Positions 32,929-41,186 are shown, counted from the stretch's first letter. The stretch is DNA of 64,000 nucleotides from Streptomyces venezuelae ATCC 10712 (GCF_008639165.1 NZ_CP029197.1:372001-436000); one strand, 5' to 3'. The notes: generated by a model from the sequence alone, not told the origin. Numbers and translations: made by a program.

Positions 32929-33272
32929 GCCCCATCCTCGTTCCCCAACACGCTGCCGCTTACGGACCGTTCGGACCCGGTCACCAAGCCGGATGCCCGC
33001 TCCCCCAGGACGTCTCCGGCCGCGATCGTTGCCGCACGGCAATGATGACGACACTACCCCTCCGTGATCGACACGAGGAGGGCGGTGCCTCGTCATACGG
33101 CCGGAACACGTCGTTGCCCCGGGTTCCCCGGCCTCGCGGACGGAGCCGGGAGGCCGCGCGCCGGCGCGACCTCCTGAGCGCGGAAGGGAGCCCGGGACAC
33201 TCCGTTCGGAGTGTCCCGGGCTCCCTTCCGCCGGGGGGCGGTCCATGCCGTCGGAGGACGGCGGAGGCCCGC
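32929..33272. other. Intergenic region upstream of hybrid kinase
   Basis: 344 bp without a convincing gene. It contains the kinase promoter region, including TTGCCG-CA-CGGCAA (33028-33041, a perfect 6-bp inverted repeat), and the 50-bp palindromic terminator listed separately. Confidence 0.6.
33181..33230. terminator. Perfect 24-bp inverted repeat, terminator-like
   Basis: Two 24-base arms pair perfectly around a 2-base TT centre: the left arm starts CGGAAGGGAGCCCGGG and the right arm ends CCCGGGCTCCCTTCCG. It lies 42 bp downstream of the small hydrophobic protein gene (minus strand) and upstream of the kinase gene, so it probably ends the former's transcript. Confidence 0.85.
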
Positions 33273-33434
33273 CTACCAGCGATACCAGCGGGCCGAGCCG
33301 CCCTTCGGCCGGGCGACGAAGCCCAGCAGCCACACTACGAGCACGATGACGGCGATCCACCAGAGCGCCTTGACGGCGAAGCCGACGCCGAAGAGCAGCA
33401 GGGCGAGCAGAAGAACAAGAAGCAGCGGGACCAT
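33273..33434 (-). CDS. Small hydrophobic membrane protein
   Basis: 53 residues, ATG at 33434 preceded by GGAGGTGG at ideal spacing. It has two hydrophobic segments (MVPLLLVLLLALLLFGVGFA and ALWWIAVIVLVVWLLGF) and a short C-terminal tail, RPKGGSARWYRW. This is the pattern of the small hydrophobic proteins frequent in streptomycete genomes, usually linked with stress loci; function unknown. It is flanked by a perfect palindromic terminator. Its strong ribosome-binding site and lack of frame interruptions make it convincing despite its length. Confidence 0.85.
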   Translation of the reverse strand: MVPLLLVLLLALLLFGVGFAVKALWWIAVIVLVVWLLGFVARPKGGSARWYRW

Positions 33435-33660
33435 ACGCGTCCACCTCCACAAGATCGATGGATGACTTTCTCGGAATCACTGATGAGCGCCGTCTCACCG
33501 GATGTGCCCGCGTCAAACATGGAACTTCGTCCGGACGGACCGCGCGATCCGGCGGGCCCGAGGGTGTGGGACGGCGGCGACGGGCAACACGGAACGCCAG
33601 AAGCGAAGCCCGGCGTGCCCTCGCCCGGCGGCCCCCACCCTCGACTCCGAGGAGAGTCCC

Positions 33661-33807
33661 GTGAGCACACTGCTGACCCGTATCAAGCGATTCGCCCACA
33701 GCCCTCAGGGCCGTAGCGCGGCGGCGTCCGTCCGCAGGGCCGCCGCCGACCCCCGCAGGCGCTCCCAGGTCATGCGCTTCCTCTCCAAGGTGCGCGGCCA
33801 CCGCTGA
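33661..33807 (+). CDS. Small basic protein, unknown function
   Basis: 48 residues, GTG at 33661 with GAGGAGAG upstream. Very basic and helical (TLLTRIKRFAHSPQGRSAAA then SVRRAAADPRRRSQVMRFL), with about a dozen Arg/Lys residues and no membrane segment. It resembles short conserved streptomycete proteins of unknown role. It is divergent from the hydrophobic protein gene and 137 bp upstream of a PP2C-type gene in the same direction. The open frame extends further upstream, but without an initiation signal. Confidence 0.65.
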   Translation: MSTLLTRIKRFAHSPQGRSAAASVRRAAADPRRRSQVMRFLSKVRGHR

Positions 33808-33944
33808 CGGCCGCTCGCCCGGCCGCGTGGAACCGCCCGCGTCCCGCGCGGCGCCTCCCGCGGCCGGCCCGGTCCCGGCGCATGATGGGACGATCGGGAC
33901 GTTCACCGCGGTCGGCCCGGTGAGCGGCGGCGAAAGGCGGTCTC

Positions 33945-35177
33945 GTGCCAGTGGAGAACGACACCCTGGGCTCCGTCCTGGCCGATGTGCTGGCCTCGTC
34001 CCACCGCCTCGCGCTCCCCGCGATCCCCGGCCTCCTGCAGGACGTGGGTGAGCGACTGGGGCTGTCCAGCGCCCGCGTGTACGTGGCCGATCTGCAGCAG
34101 CGCGATCTGGTCGCGCTGCTCGCTCCCGAGCAGGCGCGGGTCTCCGGCGCCGACGGCGCGGCCGCGGCCCCGGAGACCCTGCCCGTCGACAACTCGCTCG
34201 CCGGACGCGCCTACCGCACCGAGACCACCCAGCTGAGCCGGCCGGAGGCCGGGGCCTCCGAGCAGACGGCCTGGATCCCGGTGGTGGACGGCATCGGCCG
34301 GCTGGGGGTGCTGCGGGTGACCGCGCCGGAACTCGACGCGCCGCTCCTGCGCCGGTGCGAGGCCCTCGCCGACCTGCTCGCCATGATCCTGGCGGCGAAG
34401 CAGCCGTACAGCGATCTCCTGGCCCAGACCATGCGCACCCGGCCGATGAGCCTTCAGGCCGAGCTGCTGTGGGCGTTCCTGCCGCCGCGCACCATCGGCA
34501 CCGCGGCGGTGACCTCGAGCGCCATCCTGGAACCCGCGTACGACGTGGGCGGGGACGCGTACGACCACAGCCTGGCCGGCGACGATCTGCACCTGACGCT
34601 GCTGGACGCCATGGGTCACGATCTCGCGTCCGGCGGCTGCAGTGCCACGGCGCTGGCCGCCTGCCGGGCCTCCCGGCGCGCGGGCGGCCGCCTCGACGAC
34701 ATCGCCGTGGAGATCGACAGCACTTTGGACCGCTGGATCCCCGGTCGGCTGCTGACCTGTGTGATCGCCGACCTGGACACGAGGACCGGCCGGCTCGACT
34801 GGATCAACTGCGGCCATCCTCCCCCGCTGCTGATCCGTGACCGCCGCGTCGTGACCGGCGCACTCGACCGCGCCCCCCATCCGTCCCTCGGGCTCACCGG
34901 TTACGACATTCCACCGCCGCCCGTCCACAGCACCCAGCTGCAGCCCGGCGACCGGCTGCTGCTGTTCACCGACGGCGTCACCGACGCCCGCTCCGCCGCC
35001 GGTGAGCTGTTCGGCGAACAGCGTCTGGCCGACGCTGTCGTACGTGCCCTGACCGACGGGCTCCCCGCGCCCGAGGCCCTGCGCCGTCTGATCCAGCAGA
35101 TCCTGGTGCACCAGGACCAGCGCCTGAACGACGACGCGACCCTCCTCCTCACTGAATGGCACCCGCCGGAGCCCTGA
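33945..35177 (+). CDS. SpoIIE/PP2C-type serine phosphatase with GAF-like sensor
   Basis: 410 residues, GTG at 33945. A GAF-like N-terminal domain (about 10-150) is followed by an intact PP2C domain: GGDAYDHS, LLDAMGHDLASG, CGHPPPLLI, LLFTDGVTDARS and NDDATLLL provide the metal-binding aspartates. A cytosolic RsbU-like activator of partner switching, substrate presumably a STAS protein. It is the fourth such protein in 15 kb, and unlike the others it is on the plus strand and outside the minus-strand series, so it may serve another sigma factor. It is convergent with the amidotransferase gene. Confidence 0.9.
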   Translation: MPVENDTLGSVLADVLASSHRLALPAIPGLLQDVGERLGLSSARVYVADLQQRDLVALLAPEQARVSGADGAAAAPETLPVDNSLAGRAYRTETTQLSRPEAGASEQTAWIPVVDGIGRLGVLRVTAPELDAPLLRRCEALADLLAMILAAKQPYSDLLAQTMRTRPMSLQAELLWAFLPPRTIGTAAVTSSAILEPAYDVGGDAYDHSLAGDDLHLTLLDAMGHDLASGGCSATALAACRASRRAGGRLDDIAVEIDSTLDRWIPGRLLTCVIADLDTRTGRLDWINCGHPPPLLIRDRRVVTGALDRAPHPSLGLTGYDIPPPPVHSTQLQPGDRLLLFTDGVTDARSAAGELFGEQRLADAVVRALTDGLPAPEALRRLIQQILVHQDQRLNDDATLLLTEWHPPEP

Positions 35178-35209
35178 ACACCTCATGTGACAGAGGGCAC
35201 GGGACCGGC

Positions 35210-36043
35210 TCAGCCCGGGGAGAACGGCACGTAGTCCGCCGCCGAGCTGGAAGGTATGACGGCGTAGCTGGACTCGGGCAGCTCGTTCCACACGCCCGGC
35301 AGGTCTCCCAGGGGCTCGGAGACCACGAGGCGGGTCCTGTCGGAGAGCTCCCTCAGATACTCCAGCTCGGGGTGGAGGCGCCGGACGGTCTCGGCCCTGC
35401 TGCTGTAGAAGAGGGAGCGGGACTTTCCCTGGCTGGAGTAGCGGAAGGCCCAGACGCGCTCCCCGTCGCTCACGGCCACCGTCATCTGCAGGGGCTCCGG
35501 CACGCCGTGCCGCGCGCCGAGGCTCTCGACCAGGCCGGCCATGCGGGCGACCGCTCCCGGGACGTCCTGGTCGAGGCCGAAGGTGACCGCCAGGTAGAAC
35601 ATCACCTCGGAGTCCGTCGATCCTTCCATGAAGGGGAAGAGCACCGGGTCGACGGCCATGCACAGGTCCCGCTGCAGCCGGGGGAAGTCCGCGATGGCCC
35701 CGTTGTGCATCCACAGCCAGCGACCGTGGCGGAAGGGATGGCAGTTCGTCTGCTGGACCGCGGAGCCGGTGGACGCGCGGACGTGGGCGAAGAACAGGGA
35801 AGAGCGGACGTGCGACGCGAGCTCTTGCAGATTGCGGTTGTTCCACGCCGGTCCGACATCGCGGAAGACCGCCGGTGTACCGTCGCCGTCGGAGCCGTAC
35901 CAGCCGACGCCGAAGCCGTCGCCGTTGGTCGACTCGACCCCCATCCGCGCATGGAGGCTCTGGTTGATCAGGGAGTGCTCCGGACGGTAGAGCACGGTGT
36001 CGAGCAGGAGGGGCGAACCGGAGTAGGCGAGCCAGCGGCACAT
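35210..36043 (-). CDS. Class II glutamine amidotransferase
   Basis: 277 residues, ATG at 36043 with GAGG upstream. The N-terminal MCRWLAYSG gives the catalytic Cys2 after removal of Met1. NGDGFGVGWYG, FFAHVRASTGSAVQQTNCHPF and MHNGAIADF are the usual Ntn-hydrolase amidotransferase motifs, as in YafJ/EgtC-like proteins. It would hydrolyse glutamine-type or gamma-glutamyl amides. No ergothioneine genes are near, so EgtC identity is not supported. It starts 19 bp after the F420-type oxidoreductase gene on the same strand, suggesting an operon. The frame is open upstream, but the family start is unambiguous. Confidence 0.88.
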   Translation of the reverse strand: MCRWLAYSGSPLLLDTVLYRPEHSLINQSLHARMGVESTNGDGFGVGWYGSDGDGTPAVFRDVGPAWNNRNLQELASHVRSSLFFAHVRASTGSAVQQTNCHPFRHGRWLWMHNGAIADFPRLQRDLCMAVDPVLFPFMEGSTDSEVMFYLAVTFGLDQDVPGAVARMAGLVESLGARHGVPEPLQMTVAVSDGERVWAFRYSSQGKSRSLFYSSRAETVRRLHPELEYLRELSDRTRLVVSEPLGDLPGVWNELPESSYAVIPSSSAADYVPFSPG

Positions 36044-36062
36044 ACGAACCTCATCCCCTTCC

Positions 36063-37028
36063 TCACAGCTCTCGCAGGGCCGGCAGCAGCTTCGTCTCCG
36101 CCCAGTCCAGGAAGGGTCGCTGTCGGTCACCGCCCACCTGGACCAGGGCGATCTCGGTGAATCCCGCGTCGCTGTAGGGGCGTACCGCGTCGACGAAGGC
36201 GTCCACGTCGTCACCGCAGGGGATGGCGTCCGCGACGTCCTCCGGCCTGGTGTGCTGCGAGGCCTGTGCGAAGCCCGCGGGGCCGGGAAGTTCGGCGTTG
36301 ACCTTCCAGCCCCCGAGGGCCCAGCGGAACTGGTCGTGCGCCCGGGCCACCGCCGCCGCGCGATCGGGGTCGTACGAGACCGGGAGCTGACCGACACACG
36401 GCTTGCCGGCCCCTCCGTACGCGCCGAACGCGGTCACCAGCTCCCGCTTCGGCTCGGTGGCGACGAGCAGGTCGCCGTGGAGTCCGGCGAGCTCGCAGGA
36501 GCGGTCTCCGGAGGCGGCGATCCCGATCGGGGGCGGCTCGTCGGGGAGGTCCCAGAGCCTGGCGTTCTCGACGTCGAAGTGGCGGCCGTGGTGGCTGACG
36601 TTCCCGCCGGCGAACAGCGCACGGATGATCTCCACCGATTCTTCGAGCATCTCCAGGCGGACGTGGGCGGCGGGCCAGCCCGCGCCGACGATGTGCTCGT
36701 TGAGGTTCTCGCCCGACCCCAGGCCCAGCCGGAAGCGCCCCTGGGACAGGAGCTGCATCGTGGCCGCCTTCTGCGCGACCACCGCGGGGTGGTAGCGGAA
36801 GGTCGGGCAGGTCACGTACGTCATGAGCGGGATCCGGGAGGTCGCCTGCGCGGCGGCGCCCAGCACGCTCCACGCGTACGGCGCGTGCCCCTGGGCCTCC
36901 AGCCAGGGGAAGGAGTGGTCGGAGATCACGGCGAAGTCGAACCCCGCCCGTTCCGCTCCCACCACATGGTCGACCAGATCCCGCGGTCCGGCCTGCTCGG
37001 TCATCATCGTGTATCCGATTCGCACCAT
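36063..37028 (-). CDS. LLM-class F420-dependent oxidoreductase
   Basis: 321 residues, ATG at 37028. A luciferase-like TIM barrel with the F420-type pattern: IGYTMMTEQAGPRDLVDHVVGAERAGFDFAVISDH, TCPTFRYHPAVVAQKAATM, GLGSGENLNEHI and EIALVQVGGD near the C-terminus. It resembles the TIGR03557 group, which includes F420-dependent glucose-6-phosphate dehydrogenase-like proteins. Probably cytosolic hydride transfer with F420; substrate unknown. Probably cotranscribed with the amidotransferase. Confidence 0.88.
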   Translation of the reverse strand: MVRIGYTMMTEQAGPRDLVDHVVGAERAGFDFAVISDHSFPWLEAQGHAPYAWSVLGAAAQATSRIPLMTYVTCPTFRYHPAVVAQKAATMQLLSQGRFRLGLGSGENLNEHIVGAGWPAAHVRLEMLEESVEIIRALFAGGNVSHHGRHFDVENARLWDLPDEPPPIGIAASGDRSCELAGLHGDLLVATEPKRELVTAFGAYGGAGKPCVGQLPVSYDPDRAAAVARAHDQFRWALGGWKVNAELPGPAGFAQASQHTRPEDVADAIPCGDDVDAFVDAVRPYSDAGFTEIALVQVGGDRQRPFLDWAETKLLPALREL

Positions 37029-37106
37029 GAGGGGCGGGTTTCCGCTTGGATCTCCCTGAAACGTACCCGTCCCTCGAACGCTGCCGCTGCCGCGCCGCGG
37101 GCCCGA

Positions 37107-37463
37107 TCACGGGCAGGAGTCGAGGGCCATCCGGTAGTAGGCCGCGACGTCCTCCCGGTACTGCCGGTCGGCCAGATCGCGGTCGGGGAGGAACTGCGGC
37201 GCGTCCTTGACCTGCTCCTTGGTCAGGGACAGGCATAGGGTGCGGCGGCGCGCGTCGAATCGGGCGACCGCACCGGCGGGAACGAGCAGCTTGCCGAAGA
37301 TCCACGCCCCGGCGTCCACGACCAGGTGGACGTCACCGGCCTCGTCGGAGTGCTCGGCCACCGTTCCGATGTGACCGTCGGCGGCCTCGACGTCCCATCC
37401 GGTCAGGTCGGTCCCCGGCAGGTGGCCGCAGTCCGCACCGAAGGTCCACGGATTCTCCGTCAT
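37107..37463 (-). CDS. PRC-barrel domain protein
   Basis: 118 residues, ATG at 37463. The PRC-barrel is visible in LTGWDVEAADGHIGTVAEHSD ... LVVDAGAWIFGKLLVPAGAVARFDARRRTLCLSLTKEQVKDAP. A helical C-terminus follows (DREDVAAYYRMAL-like). PRC-barrel proteins are small interaction or regulatory modules found beside stress genes; no catalytic role. It is 78 bp upstream of the oxidoreductase gene on the same strand and downstream of the terminator of the gas-vesicle-linked gene. Confidence 0.8.
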   Translation of the reverse strand: MTENPWTFGADCGHLPGTDLTGWDVEAADGHIGTVAEHSDEAGDVHLVVDAGAWIFGKLLVPAGAVARFDARRRTLCLSLTKEQVKDAPQFLPDRDLADRQYREDVAAYYRMALDSCP

Positions 37464-37511
37464 GGTGCTGTTCCTCCGCTCCTCGGCCGGGCGGCGCCGG
37501 GCCCGCCGGAG

Positions 37512-37549
37512 CCCCCGGTGCGCTCCGACTCTTCGGAGCGGACCGGGGG
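37512..37549 (-). terminator. Terminator downstream of the gas-vesicle region
   Basis: CCCCCGGT (37512-37519) pairs with ACCGGGGG (37542-37549), with an inner GCTCCGA/TCGGAGC stem. It lies 36 bases after the stop of the Ala/Lys-rich protein gene. Confidence 0.75.
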
Positions 37550-37584
37550 CGGGGGCACTCGGCGCGGGATCAGGGGCGGTGCGG

Positions 37585-38019
37585 TCAGATCCGTCCGCCC
37601 GCGAGCCTGGTCAGCGGCCCGACGGCCGGCTTGGCGGTCGAGCGGCCGACCGCGAACGCGGCGCCGGCGACGCCGACGATGCCTGCCGCCGCACCGGCGG
37701 CGAGGGCCTTCCTGTGCTGCACGACCGCCCAGGCCGCGGTCGCGGCCTTGGCGGCCTTCCCCGCGTTCGCCGTGACCGCCCGCCGGCCGGTCTCCAGGCC
37801 GCTCGCCACAGCGCGGCCGGCGTTCTTCGTCGTCTCCTCCGCGCCCCGCACCGCGTTCTTCGTCGTCTCCTCCGCGCCCCGGGCCGCGGTCTTCGCTTCG
37901 CCCGCCGCGGCGGTGGTCTTCGACCGGGCGCTCTCGGCCGTCGAAGCGGCCCGCTTGGCGGGCGACTTCCGCGTCGTCGTGCGACCCGAGCTCTTGGCAC
38001 TTCCGTTCGATGTACTCAT
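37585..38019 (-). CDS. Ala/Lys/Thr-rich protein, gas-vesicle-linked
   Basis: 144 residues, ATG at 38019 with AAGGAGG upstream. The first 90 residues are low-complexity and basic (SSGRTTTRKSPAKRAASTAE), with a tandem 11-residue repeat RGAEETTKNA(V/G). A hydrophobic segment (ALAAGAAAGIVGVAGAAFAVG, one residue split) follows near residue 110. It could be a small membrane-associated protein with a histone-like tail. No family recognised. It lies 71 bp downstream of gvpK on the same strand and may be read with the gas-vesicle operon. Confidence 0.6.
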   Translation of the reverse strand: MSTSNGSAKSSGRTTTRKSPAKRAASTAESARSKTTAAAGEAKTAARGAEETTKNAVRGAEETTKNAGRAVASGLETGRRAVTANAGKAAKAATAAWAVVQHRKALAAGAAAGIVGVAGAAFAVGRSTAKPAVGPLTRLAGGRI

Positions 38020-38090
38020 GGCATTCCTCCTTGCCGGTCTTTCGCGGGTGAAACGGGGATCGCTTCACCCGTGTGCCGTACGGGGCCGGC

Positions 38091-38423
38091 TCACCGGCCG
38101 AGGGGATCGCGCGGGAGAAGCGATCCCAACGGGCCCAGGTCCAGGTTCAGATCGTCCATGGACAGGCCGTAGCGCTCGCACAGCTCTTCCATCCGTTCGT
38201 GCAGGAGCATCAGCGTCATGCCGATGCGTTCCTCCTCGTCCTCGCCGAGGTCGCCCTGGTCGACGCGGTGCACGGCGGTGCGTTCCATCAGCTGCCGCAG
38301 CAGTTCGACGATGGTCAGGACGAGTTTGACGAGGTCCCGCTCCACCGTGTCGGGGTCGACGGCCAGCCGTCGCGACACGGCACTGCCCGCCGCGGCGCCG
38401 TTCGCGTCCTCCACCCGGCTCAC
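38091..38423 (-). CDS. gvpK: Gas vesicle protein GvpK
   Basis: 110 residues, GTG at 38423 overlapping the gvpS stop (GTGA). The GvpK signature is clear: RLAVDPDTVERDLVKLVLTIVELLRQLMERTAVHRVDQGDL, then EEERIGMTLMLLHERMEELCERYGLSMDDLNLDLGPLG. It is an accessory protein needed for vesicle formation in other gvp systems. It is the last recognisable gvp gene of the operon. Confidence 0.92.
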   Translation of the reverse strand: MSRVEDANGAAAGSAVSRRLAVDPDTVERDLVKLVLTIVELLRQLMERTAVHRVDQGDLGEDEEERIGMTLMLLHERMEELCERYGLSMDDLNLDLGPLGSLLPRDPLGR

Positions 38424-38695
38424 CTCCCCGCCTCCTGAGCGCGGCCCACGGGCGGAGCACCGGCCCCGGACGGTCGTCCCGCCCAGGGAGCGGGGGCGTC
38501 GCCCGTGACCGACCGGATGACCGCGCGCAGATCGATGTGGACGAGGTCCACGTCGGCGATGGAGAGCACGATGTCTCCGGTCAGCACCGCGCCTCCGGTC
38601 AGCAGGCGGTCCAGCAGGTCGATGAGGGCGACGGGCGGTCCGGAAAGACGCTCCGCCGGCTCGTGGGAGGCGTGCTCCACGAAGGGCGTGCTCAT
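38420..38695 (-). CDS. gvpS: GvpA/GvpS-type gas vesicle protein
   Basis: 91 residues, ATG at 38695 overlapping the gvpL stop (ATGA). The sequence follows the GvpA/J/M fold: LIDLLDRLLTGGAVLTGDIVLSIADVDLVHIDLRAVIRSV. The amphipathic helix-turn-strand order is that of the shell protein family. In streptomycete gvp clusters, this position between gvpL and gvpK is gvpS. It may be a minor shell or tip component. The short C-terminal tail is Ala/Gly/Pro-rich. Confidence 0.88.
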   Translation of the reverse strand: MSTPFVEHASHEPAERLSGPPVALIDLLDRLLTGGAVLTGDIVLSIADVDLVHIDLRAVIRSVTGDAPAPWAGRPSGAGAPPVGRAQEAGR

Positions 38696-39570
38696 CGCGC
38701 CACCGTCCCCTCGCCCTCGGTGACCCCCGAGGGTGCGGGGGCCGGGGCGGAGGCGGGTGCGGGTGCCGGGGCGGAGGCCGGGGCCGGGGCCGCGAAGGAG
38801 TACGGGGCCCACGGGCCCGTCACCTCCACCCGTACCCCCGGCACCGACCGCGCCACCGCCTCGACCTCCTCGCGGAAGCGTGCCTCGCCGTCGGCCGACA
38901 CCAGGTACGCGTGGTTGGCGATGTTCACCCCCTGCCGCCCCGACAGTCCACCCTGCTGGGCCCGGTGGACGACCGCGGCACGCGCGAGCTGCCGCGCCAC
39001 GCCTGCGGCCTCGTCCGCGACGGCGCCGGCGGCCCGGTAGAGGTCCTCCGTGCCGCGCCGTCGCTGCATGCGCTGCCGCAGATACGCGCGTCCCGAACCG
39101 GCCGCCGGTGCCGCTCCGCCGGGCTCCTGGGGCGCGGTCCCCGCGAGGGAGGCCGCCGACTCCGGGTCCGCGTGGACCTTCACGCCCAGCTCGACGTGGC
39201 CGTCGAGCCACCCCAGCAGCTCGGTGAACCTCTCGCGGTGGCCCCCCAGCACCTCGGCCACCCGGTCCTCGTCGCGATATACGGTGGCCAGCCTGAAGGG
39301 CAGGACGACCGCCCGCGCGAACGCGGCGTCGACCACCGCGTGGTGGGCCCGGGCAAGCTCCTCCAGCAGGTCGAGGTCCTCCAGGCGGCGCTGCAGCGCC
39401 GCCTCGTCGAAGGCGGCCTCCGGCACGGCTGACACCAGGGCGACGAGGCCGCCCGCGGCGACGAGCCGTACGCCGTGGCCGTCGACTCCGCTCGCCGTAC
39501 CGACGACACCGGCCAGGCTGCCGTCGTCCCGGCCGACGCCGTACACGTACGCCGTCGAGGGTGCGTTCAT
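38692..39570 (-). CDS. gvpL: Gas vesicle protein GvpL (GvpL/GvpF family)
   Basis: 292 residues, ATG at 39570 overlapping gvpJ. The family is shown by AYVYGVGRDD, VPEAAFDEAALQRRLEDLDLLEELARAHHAVVDAAF, VVLPFRLATVYRDEDRV and, near the end, VEVTGPWAPYSFA. GvpF/L proteins interact with GvpA and are required for assembly. The C-terminus adds an [12 protein letters not shown] repeat (about residues 262-280) that is not part of the domain and is encoded by near-perfect DNA repeats. Confidence 0.9.
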   Translation of the reverse strand: MNAPSTAYVYGVGRDDGSLAGVVGTASGVDGHGVRLVAAGGLVALVSAVPEAAFDEAALQRRLEDLDLLEELARAHHAVVDAAFARAVVLPFRLATVYRDEDRVAEVLGGHRERFTELLGWLDGHVELGVKVHADPESAASLAGTAPQEPGGAAPAAGSGRAYLRQRMQRRRGTEDLYRAAGAVADEAAGVARQLARAAVVHRAQQGGLSGRQGVNIANHAYLVSADGEARFREEVEAVARSVPGVRVEVTGPWAPYSFAAPAPASAPAPAPASAPAPAPSGVTEGEGTVAR

Positions 39571-40016
39571 CGTGCCTCCTCCGTTCCGCGGCGGGTGGCT
39601 TCTTCCGGCTCCGGCTCCGGTCCGTCCTCCGACGGACCCGCGGCGCGCAGCCGTACGAGCTCGGCGCGCAGACGCTCGTTCTCGTCGGCCAGGACCTCTT
39701 CCCTGCTGGCCCCGTCACCGGCGCCGGGGCCGCCGACCTGGCGGGGCGGGCGCGCCCGGGAGGAGAGCGAAGGGTCATGCTCCCACCAGTCGATGCCCAT
39801 CTCCTTGGCCTTGTCGACGGAGGCGACAAGCAGCCGGAGCTTGATGGTCAGCAGCTCGATGTCGAGGAGGTTGATCTGGATGTCGCCGGCGATCACGATG
39901 CCCTTGTCGAGCACGCGTTCCAGGATGTCCGCGAGGTTCGCGGACGAGCCCTGGCGACTGCTCGGCGATGCGGCGTGCGGTGATGCCGGTAGGCGTCCCG
40001 CGAAGGATTCGGACAC
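39567..40016 (-). CDS. gvpJ: Gas vesicle protein GvpJ (GvpA-like)
   Basis: 149 residues, GTG at 40016. Residues 25-75 are GvpA-like (NLADILERVLDKGIVIAGDIQINLLDIELLTIKLRLLVASVDKAKEMGIDWW). A C-terminal extension contains a coiled coil (ASREEVLADENERLRAELVRLRAA) and an acidic Pro-rich tail, as in GvpJ. A minor shell protein likely involved in tip formation. It is 39 bp after gvpZ and overlaps gvpL. Confidence 0.9.
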   Translation of the reverse strand: MSESFAGRLPASPHAASPSSRQGSSANLADILERVLDKGIVIAGDIQINLLDIELLTIKLRLLVASVDKAKEMGIDWWEHDPSLSSRARPPRQVGGPGAGDGASREEVLADENERLRAELVRLRAAGPSEDGPEPEPEEATRRGTEEAR

Positions 40017-40055
40017 GGTGGCGACCTCTGTTCTCCGGGATTGCTCTGCGGTCGG

Positions 40056-41186
40056 TCAGCTGCCGACGGAGGCGCGGCGACGGGTACGGCGCCCGGATCC
40101 GCGCGGACGGCGGTCGTCGTCGGTCGGCTCGTCGTCGGCCGGCTCGTCCTCGGTCGAGTCGTCCTCAGTCGGCGGCTCGCCCTCTGTCGGCTCGTCGTCG
40201 TCGAATTCCTCGCCGTCGGGCTCGTCGAACTCCTCGTACTCCCCGTCGGGTTCCTCGAACTCCTCGTCGGCTTCCTCGCCGCCGGGCTCCTCGTACTCCT
40301 CGTCGGGCTCGTCGAACTCCTCGTCGGCCCGGCGCTCCTCCTCGACCGCTTCCTCGTGGCCGACCACGACCTCGCCGTCCCGGATCTCGCCGCGCCAGCC
40401 GTCGGTGGCGTCTCCGCGCAGCATCAGGAACTTGCGGTAGAGCTTGAGATCCAGCCGGGCGCGCCTGCCCTGCGCGCGCCAGATGTTCCCCGTCCTCTCG
40501 AAGAGTCCCTTGGGGAAGTACTCCAGTACGAGCAGCACCCGGGTGAGGTCCTCGGTGATGCGGTGGAACGTCACCGCGCCGCGGACCGTGCCCTTGGCGC
40601 CTTCCGTGGTCCAGGCGATGCGCTTGTCGGGTATCTGCTCGGTGACGTTCGCCTGCCAGCTGCGGGTCGACCTGGCGACCTTCACCTTCCAGTGGGTGGT
40701 CGTGTCGTCCGCCGTCTCGACGCTGACGACCCCCTTGGCGAAGGTGCTGAACTCCTGGAACTGCGTCCACTGGTCGTACGCGTCGCGGACGGGGACGCCG
40801 ACGTCGATGTCCTCGACGATGGTCACGCTCTTCCGCGCGCCTCCGCCGGAGGTACGGCCGGTGCCGAGAAGGTCCTTGGCCTTGCCCTTCACGGTGTCCT
40901 TGACGGCGGAGGTCCCCGCGGTCAGGGCGGCCCGTGCGGGCGACTTGCCCTCGCCGAGGGCCTCGCCTCCCTTCCTGAGGCCCTTGGCGAGGCCTTGGGT
41001 GAGGCCGCCCCGGCCGGCTGACGGTTCGGCCAGCCGGGACACGCCTTCGCCCAGGCGCCTGCCGAGCCGGGTGACCGCGTCCTCGGCGCGCGCGGTCAGA
41101 TAGCGCCGGAGCTCCTCCTTCAGTCTCTCGGTGGCGGGGTTGTCCGCGAGGTCGTTCCTGATCCTGCCGAGCGCCGAGTCACCCAT
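40056..41186 (-). CDS. gvpZ: SRPBCC-domain gas vesicle cluster protein GvpZ
   Basis: 376 residues from the ATG at 41186, which has GGAG nine bases upstream and overlaps the end of gvpY. An N-terminal helical region is followed by an SRPBCC (START/Bet v1-like) domain (about 120-265): VTIVEDIDVGVPVRDAYDQWTQFQEFSTF, then TEQIPDKRIAWTTEGAKGTVRG and VLEYFPKGLFERTGN. The last 90 residues are extremely acidic (runs such as EEFDEPDEEYEEPGGEE) and end in an Arg-rich tip. Conserved at this position in streptomycete gvp clusters; a lipid or hydrophobic-ligand-binding role is suggested by the fold only. Confidence 0.88.
   Translation of the reverse strand: MGDSALGRIRNDLADNPATERLKEELRRYLTARAEDAVTRLGRRLGEGVSRLAEPSAGRGGLTQGLAKGLRKGGEALGEGKSPARAALTAGTSAVKDTVKGKAKDLLGTGRTSGGGARKSVTIVEDIDVGVPVRDAYDQWTQFQEFSTFAKGVVSVETADDTTTHWKVKVARSTRSWQANVTEQIPDKRIAWTTEGAKGTVRGAVTFHRITEDLTRVLLVLEYFPKGLFERTGNIWRAQGRRARLDLKLYRKFLMLRGDATDGWRGEIRDGEVVVGHEEAVEEERRADEEFDEPDEEYEEPGGEEADEEFEEPDGEYEEFDEPDGEEFDDDEPTEGEPPTEDDSTEDEPADDEPTDDDRRPRGSGRRTRRRASVGS

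Noticed and set aside
25951..33045. A 2364-codon open frame on the plus strand, antisense to the hybrid kinase and phosphatase genes
   Set aside because: Its protein is Gly/Arg/Val low-complexity without domains, while the minus strand encodes complete HAMP, kinase, receiver, PAS and PP2C domains. It is a GC-driven shadow frame.
33435..33660. A GTTT-N15-GGTGAG sequence on the minus strand before the small hydrophobic protein, considered as a SigB promoter
   Set aside because: The -10 differs at too many positions from GGGTAC/T to be called from sequence alone.
35210..36397. Longer amidotransferase start adding 118 residues
   Set aside because: The catalytic cysteine must be residue 2 (MCRW), and a ribosome-binding site precedes that ATG; the extension is antisense or out of frame with the oxidoreductase gene.
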